The notes under the pieces are model-generated. The model was not told the origin of the DNA. It worked only from the letters and a program-made list of their open reading frames with translations, and did not search any database. From assembly GCA_019419455.1 (NCBI GenBank), contig DXZW01000022.1, positions 1 to 43,735 on the forward strand: a stretch of 43,735 bases of DNA. Direction: 5' to 3'. Positions 39,695 through 43,735 of this stretch are shown piece after piece. The stretch comes from Collinsella sp. Its GTDB lineage: Bacteria; Actinomycetota; Coriobacteriia; Coriobacteriales; Coriobacteriaceae. Both the position numbers and the translations under genes were made by a program. Position 1 is the stretch's first letter. Every line of letters starts with the position of its first letter.

Positions 39695-39808
39695 CGAGCG
39701 CTTGCTTTGGGGTGGATCTTTCTGGGCGGTTGCCAGGGAAGATTCATCCCATTTTTGTGCATCGAAACGGGTCAAACTTTCCGCTGAGGACCTTCGCGCA
39801 AGGGGCAG
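39695..39808. other. Start of the repeat-rich intergenic region
   Basis: It includes CTTTCCGCTGAGGACCT at 39777-39793, identical to part of the repeat at 3609-3625. No gene is seen between the DUF2207 gene and the MITE-like element. Confidence 0.5.
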
Positions 39809-40036
39809 TGGACAAAAAATGCCAAATATGAGTACTGTTGCTGCGTTGGTCACATATGTTTGCACATAATAATGGGCTCCTAATGAGAGTACTTCTCGTT
39901 AGGAGCCCATTTTATTGAACATTTGGGGAGTTACGTCAGCTCGTGCAGCTGGTCGTCATGCCTATAAGCATCAAAAATGCCCCGAATCGCTGCTACTAAA
40001 AAGGTAACAGTACTCATATTTGATGTATTTTGACCA
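39809..40036. mobile_element. MITE-like element with about 33-bp terminal inverted repeats
   Basis: The left end 39809-39840 (TGGACAAAAAATGCC, then AAATATGAGTACTGTT) matches the complement of the right end 40004-40036 at about 26 of 32 positions, including an uninterrupted 17-base core. The interior carries a strong hairpin at 39871-39911. The 228 bases have no coding potential. Confidence 0.75.
39871..39911. terminator. Hairpin inside the MITE-like element, terminator-like
   Basis: AATGGGCTCCTAA (39871-39883) pairs with TTAGGAGCCCATT (39899-39911), extended by GAGA/TCTC, and is followed by TTTATT on the plus strand. It could end the DUF2207 transcript. Confidence 0.6.
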
Positions 40037-40105
40037 CGGCTATCTACAAACCCCCTAGGCCACTCATTAGGGACAGACTTAAATGACTAGGTGTGGCTGC
40101 CTGGG

Positions 40106-40747
40106 CTAGGCTGTTAGGTCGAGTTCGTAGAGAAAGCTTTCGCGCGGCATGTCGTGACGACGCTCTTCGCGGTTGGCGCGGTGCGTGGCCGTGCGCTTAA
40201 AGCCGTGCAACTCGTAGAACTTCCACGAGCAGTTGGAGTCGGTGTACAGGTGCGCCCTTGTCGCCCCGCGCGAGGACAGGTACGAGACCGCGGCATCGAG
40301 CAACACTGAGCCTACACCCAGGCCGTGGACATCGGGATCGACGGCGAGCAGCGTGACTTCGTTGTCGTGCGGCAACGGGCTGCTCTCGAGCAGGCGGTTG
40401 TTGGTTCGGATGGTTGCGCGCACAAACGAGAGATACTCGGCGCAGACATCGGGCTCCAGCTCGCGCATCTGCGAAAGCAGTGCGCGTTCGGTATCCATCC
40501 AATGTTCCTTAACGGTGGCGCCGGAGCTCTGTCCCGCACGCGCGAGCGAAATGCCACGCGCCTGACCGTCGATTACGGCAACCTGCGAAAACGTCGATGA
40601 CGAAAGGCAATAGGCGAGGTCGCACGCGGCCTCAAGGCGGTTGTACTCATCGTTATCCGAATTGTTATGCCAAAGCTGCTGCAGAATCAGCGCGATGGCG
40701 TCGAAGTCTTCGGTATCAAACGGTCGGTAGAGAACCCGCGAGACCAT
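40106..40747 (-). CDS. GNAT-family N-acetyltransferase
   Basis: The 213-residue protein has the GNAT acetyl-CoA-binding motif VTLLAVDPDVHGLGVGSVLL, with the R/Q-x-x-G-x-G/A-type loop HGLGVG, and the later ELHGFKRTATH. The substrate is unknown. A GAGG-containing site (AAAGAGGCACC) precedes the minus-strand ATG. It diverges from purH; the gap of 265 bases holds the purH promoter. Confidence 0.9.
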   Translation of the reverse strand: MVSRVLYRPFDTEDFDAIALILQQLWHNNSDNDEYNRLEAACDLAYCLSSSTFSQVAVIDGQARGISLARAGQSSGATVKEHWMDTERALLSQMRELEPDVCAEYLSFVRATIRTNNRLLESSPLPHDNEVTLLAVDPDVHGLGVGSVLLDAAVSYLSSRGATRAHLYTDSNCSWKFYELHGFKRTATHRANREERRHDMPRESFLYELDLTA

Positions 40748-41012
40748 GGTGCCTCTTTCTTTTGCGGATGCATATCGAGCACAGTTCTACCACGCTATTG
40801 GCATCTAATTATGGTGCCCCTGTGTTCCATGAACTCACCGTGCCCATCCCCTCCGCGAGCAAACTTTTTCTGCACATGCGCCCGTTGCGGGGTGCATCGA
40901 TGCGCTCGATGCGCTACATTGAATCAGTATTTTCAATGCCGCTGCGCGAGCGCTGCAGATCGACGTATCACCGACTCACAGAGCACGGCGGCGTACCAGA
41001 CAGGAGGACTGC
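40748..41012 (+). promoter_or_regulatory. purH upstream region
   Basis: An inverted repeat CATTGAA (40917-40923) and TTCAATG (40932-40938) lies about 75 bases before purH, and GCATCGATGC / GCTCGATGCGC repeats precede it. They may form a regulatory site, but no known purine riboswitch pattern or PurR box is recognised. Confidence 0.35.
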
Positions 41013-42620
41013 ATGGGATCTGATGTGAAGATCGCACGCGCGTTGATCTCGGTTACCGATAAAACGGGTGTCGTCGATTTCGCACGGACGCTGGTCGATG
41101 ACTTTGGCGTCGAGATCATCTCTACGGGCGGCACGGCTCGTGCCATCGAGGACGCGGGCGTTCCCGTAACCCCCATCGAGGAGTTCACGGGCTATCCCGA
41201 GATGATGGACGGCCGCGTTAAGACCCTGCACCCCAAGGTTCACGGCGCGCTGCTGGCCCGCCGCGATTCCGAGCAGCACATGCAGGAGGCCGCTCAGCAC
41301 GGCATTAAGCTGATCGACTTGGTCGTCGTCAACCTGTACGAGTTCGAGAAGACCGTTGCCAACCCCGAGGTCACCTTTGCGGATGCCATCGAGCACATCG
41401 ACATCGGCGGTCCCTCCATGCTGCGCTCTGCCGCCAAGAACGCCGTGAGCGTTACCGTTATCTCCGACCCGGCTGACTACGACGCCGTCCTGGCCGAGAT
41501 GCACGAGACTGGCGGCTGCACCACGCTTGCCACCCGTCGTCGCCTGCAGGTGAAGGTCTACCAGACTACCGCCGCCTACGATACGGCTATCTCCCGTTGG
41601 CTTGCCGCCCAGGCAAGCGACGTGGCGGACACCTCTGCCAAGCTCGAGATTTCGCTGGAAAAGGTCGACGACCTGCGCTATGGCGAGAACCCACAGCAGA
41701 AGGCCACGGTCTATCGTTTTGCCGAGGGCTGCGAGAACACCGCGAGCTCGCAGTTCCCGCTCGTGGGCTCCGAGCAGATCCAGGGCAAGCCGCTCAGCTG
41801 CAACAACTATCTGGATGCCGACGCCGCTTGGAACCTGGTCCGCGAGTTCGACGAGCCGGCCTGCGTGATCCTCAAGCATCAGAACCCCTGCGGTTCCGCC
41901 GTTGCCGAGGACATCACGGCCGCCTACGACCGCGCTTTTGCCTGCGATCCCAAGAGCGCCTTCGGCGGCATCATCGCCTGCAACCGTGAGGTTCCCTTTG
42001 AGCTGGTTGAGCACTTTGCCGATCAGAACAAGCAGTTCGTCGAGGTCATCATCGCCCCGAGCTACACCGATGAGGCACTCGAACGCATGGCTAAGCGCCC
42101 CAACCTGCGTGTGCTGGCTACCGGCGGCGTGGACCACGGCGCCCAGGTGGAGCTGCGCTCCGTCGACGGCGGCATGCTGGTGCAGGAGGTCGACCACGTG
42201 ACCGAGGATCCCGCGACCTTTACGTTCCCCACCGACCGCAAGCCCACCGACGCCGAGATGGCCGAGCTTGAGTTTGCCTGGAAGGTTTGCAAGGGCGTTA
42301 AGTCCAACGCCATCCTGGTCTCCAAGGGCAAGGCCGGCATTGGTATGGGCCCCGGTCAGCCCAACCGCGTGGATTCTGCGCTGCTGGCCTGCGAGCGTGC
42401 CGAGGACTTCTGCGAGCGCGAGGGCGTGGAAAAGGGCGGCTTTGCCTGCGCAAGCGACGCGTTCTTCCCGTTCCGCGACAACGTCGACGTGCTTGCCGCG
42501 CACGGCGTGACCTGCATCATCCAGCCCGGCGGCTCCAAGCGCGATGACGAGAGCATCCAGGCCTGCAACGAGCATGGCATTGCGATGGTCTTCACAGGTG
42601 CCAGGCATTTTAGGCACTAG
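41013..42620 (+). CDS. purH: Bifunctional AICAR transformylase / IMP cyclohydrolase
   Basis: PurH carries out the last two steps of IMP synthesis, formylating AICAR with 10-formyl-THF and closing the ring. The 535-residue protein has the N-terminal IMPCH domain (STGGTARAIEDAG, EFTGYPEMMDGRVKTLHPK) and the C-terminal transformylase domain with CVILKHQNPCG, KSAFGGIIACNR and GIGMGPGQPNRVDS. AGGAGG is at 41000-41005. AICAR is also a by-product of HisH/HisF in this window. The chain ends VFTGARHFRH, and a long palindrome begins four bases after the stop. Confidence 0.97.
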   Translation: MGSDVKIARALISVTDKTGVVDFARTLVDDFGVEIISTGGTARAIEDAGVPVTPIEEFTGYPEMMDGRVKTLHPKVHGALLARRDSEQHMQEAAQHGIKLIDLVVVNLYEFEKTVANPEVTFADAIEHIDIGGPSMLRSAAKNAVSVTVISDPADYDAVLAEMHETGGCTTLATRRRLQVKVYQTTAAYDTAISRWLAAQASDVADTSAKLEISLEKVDDLRYGENPQQKATVYRFAEGCENTASSQFPLVGSEQIQGKPLSCNNYLDADAAWNLVREFDEPACVILKHQNPCGSAVAEDITAAYDRAFACDPKSAFGGIIACNREVPFELVEHFADQNKQFVEVIIAPSYTDEALERMAKRPNLRVLATGGVDHGAQVELRSVDGGMLVQEVDHVTEDPATFTFPTDRKPTDAEMAELEFAWKVCKGVKSNAILVSKGKAGIGMGPGQPNRVDSALLACERAEDFCEREGVEKGGFACASDAFFPFRDNVDVLAAHGVTCIIQPGGSKRDDESIQACNEHGIAMVFTGARHFRH

Positions 42621-42623
42621 AGG

Positions 42624-42723
42624 CTTTCCCAAGCACCCGACCTTGCCCCTCAAACCGTCGCTTGCGTACATTTAGTACGCGGCGCTCCTCTTTCGGGGCA
42701 ATCTCGGGCACTTGGAAAACCCT
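42624..42723. repeat. Long imperfect palindrome, copy 2 (after purH)
   Basis: This is colinear with 11109-11209: CTTTCCCAAGCACCCGACC at the left, GCGTACATTTAGTACGC in the middle and CTCGGGCACTTGGAAAACCC at the right. It begins four bases after the purH stop. Confidence 0.85.
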
Positions 42724-42750
42724 TAATGGGATGTTTCTCTATCCCATTAA
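42723..42750 (+). repeat. Hairpin after the long palindrome
   Basis: TTAATGGGAT and ATCCCATTAA form a perfect 10-bp stem (42723-42732 with 42741-42750) around GTTTCTCT. Its role is unknown; it is in the purH trailer. Confidence 0.6.
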
Positions 42751-42791
42751 ACTGTTCGGTCGCCTGACCATATCGTCAAAATAATCTCTGC

Positions 42792-42826
42792 AAAAGACGG
42801 TCGCTCCGTTTGGAGGGCCGTCTTTT
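42792..42826 (+). terminator. Rho-independent terminator
   Basis: AAAGACGG (42793-42800) pairs with CCGTCTTT (42818-42825), with an inner CTCC/GGAG pair, and a T-run TTTTT follows. It ends the purH transcript before the next gene. Confidence 0.8.
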
Positions 42827-42867
42827 TGGTATAAGAGGACGGAATGACTAACACGAAAGGTACAACC

Positions 42868-43575
42868 ATGCCCCAGATTGATGATGCAGAGCTGTTTGGC
42901 AATGCCGAGGACCAGCGTGCGTACGAGGACTTTTGCGCCAATCAGGAGGCGGTCGAGAAGTTTACGCTCGACAAGCCCGCGCTTATCTGCCGTTGGCGCA
43001 TGTCCAACAAAAAGGTGCCCATGCTCAACCGTCACATTCGCGCGCTGTCCGAGCGCTTGGTGCAGGGCGAGCCGCTTACCCATAACATGCTCAGCTGGGC
43101 CAAGCAGCACGTTGAGTGGTCGCTTGCCGAGGGCGATTACACCGCGCACGACGGCGTGCTCATGCTGGTGATCGACGTTAACGGCAATGCCGCCATGACG
43201 GTGGGTGAGTACGAGCCGCTGGCCGATACTTCGGCCAAGGCGCTGCGTGCCCGCTCCGCCGAGGCCCGCTCCGAGGCCGACGAAACCGGCGTGGCGCCCG
43301 AGCTGCTCGCTGCCGTCAACAACGGCGAGCTGGCCTTTGTGGCGCCGGCGGACGAGTGCCTGTGTGGCACGGCGACGCTCATAGAGCAGCTGGCCCAGAC
43401 CAAGGGCATCCCGGTCACGCGCGTAGACATTCCCGCACAGCTCAAGGGCGCCTTGTTCCTGGTAAGCGACGAGCACGGCGTGGTGCCTGCCACCGACGCC
43501 GACGCCGCCGAGTCTGATGCCGCGACGGTCGCCTTCTTTGCCGACGGCTACGAAAAGCTTCGCGCCCGCCGCTAA
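42868..43575 (+). CDS. Unknown 235-residue protein
   Basis: Not recognised. The protein begins MPQIDDAELFGNAEDQRAYE, is acidic, has KPALICRWRMSNKKVPMLNRH near 36-56, and a later TLIEQLAQTKGIPVTRVDIP. It has no signal or membrane segment. The ATG at 42868 is chosen for AAAGG a few bases upstream; a start at 42844 would add eight residues. Codon use is typical of the window's core genes. It is preceded by a terminator, so it has its own promoter. Confidence 0.85.
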   Translation: MPQIDDAELFGNAEDQRAYEDFCANQEAVEKFTLDKPALICRWRMSNKKVPMLNRHIRALSERLVQGEPLTHNMLSWAKQHVEWSLAEGDYTAHDGVLMLVIDVNGNAAMTVGEYEPLADTSAKALRARSAEARSEADETGVAPELLAAVNNGELAFVAPADECLCGTATLIEQLAQTKGIPVTRVDIPAQLKGALFLVSDEHGVVPATDADAAESDAATVAFFADGYEKLRARR

Positions 43576-43647
43576 ATGATTATTCTGGGACGTGTCTCTA
43601 TGGTTTTGTCAACCGCGTGCTTCGCGCCATTTCGGCATGACGCATCC

Positions 43648-43662
43648 GGGCGCCAGGCGCCC
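43648..43662. repeat. GGGCGCC palindrome
   Basis: GGGCGCCAGGCGCCC is a perfect inverted repeat around one base. It is in the gap after the last complete gene and may belong to a terminator for either strand, but there is no T-run. Confidence 0.4.
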
Positions 43663-43698
43663 CCGCTCGGTTTCCTCTTTGGTTGATCCCGCCGCCCG

Positions 43699-43734
43699 CT
43701 AGGCCGCGTACGGGACGGCGTCGCGCATGATCGC
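43699..43734 (-). CDS. Possible C-terminal end of a gene entering from the right (partial)
   Basis: On the minus strand the frame reads AIMRDAVPYAA and stops at TAG (43699-43701). The ending is plausible for a protein, and codon choice fits the window, but only 11 codons are visible. Confidence 0.35.
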   Translation of the reverse strand, partial: AIMRDAVPYAA

Positions 43735-43735
43735 G

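Noticed and set aside
40748..41012. Known purine riboswitch before purH
   Set aside because: The conserved three-way junction pattern could not be found; only short inverted repeats are present.
42623..42867. Purine riboswitch or leader RNA after purH
   Set aside because: The structure is a dispersed palindrome followed by a terminator; no riboswitch core is seen.

Overview
The window is a high-GC bacterial chromosome segment whose gene content and order point to Coriobacteriia, most likely Collinsella or a close relative. Supporting signs are the enolase - DivIC/FtsB-like - exopolyphosphatase order typical of Actinobacteria, a compact complete histidine operon, GTG starts, and many short dispersed palindromes between genes. 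The genus is inference, because no rRNA is present.

Layout. 1-3500: the end of an unknown gene, a perfect terminator, an MFS transporter, and a SIS-domain deglycase-like gene plus a sugar epimerase-like gene (FrlB/FrlC-like) behind an operator-like inverted repeat. 3821-12142: histidine operon in the order hisZ-hisG fusion, hisD, hisC, hisB, hisH, hisA, hisF, hisI, an unknown 75-residue gene, hisE. A PHP-type histidinol phosphatase faces the operon, so with it every step from PRPP to histidine is present. 13400-15360: a LarC C-terminal-domain protein, a YfcE-like phosphodiesterase and MazG. 15400-16767: a DUF4143 ATPase preceded by three copies of a 17-bp repeat. 17143-20411: eno, a divIC-like gene and ppx. 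20488-20832: tRNA-Leu(UAA) with a duplicated tail and terminator. 20864-25040: a membrane-anchored protein, an orphan PTS IIB protein, a VOC protein, a two-component system and a DUF4342 protein.

The stretch from 25444 to 34861 is accessory in character. It holds a PPP-type phosphatase, an AT-rich patch of small unknown genes, a diverged 3' fragment of the same phosphatase gene, an unknown gene, a MITE-like element, an AbiEi-like regulator with a leaderless promoter, a Nudix hydrolase, a large PLD-helicase-DUF3427 protein and a second DUF4143 ATPase with its own tandem upstream repeat. This is the best place for an undescribed defence-type module.

35148-43575 returns to mostly core genes: a small membrane protein, a metallophosphoesterase, gluQ, a DUF2207 protein, a GNAT acetyltransferase, purH and an unknown gene, with a second MITE-like element at 39809-40036.

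Several families of short palindromic repeats recur between genes across the window. One pair shows a compensatory base change in its stem.
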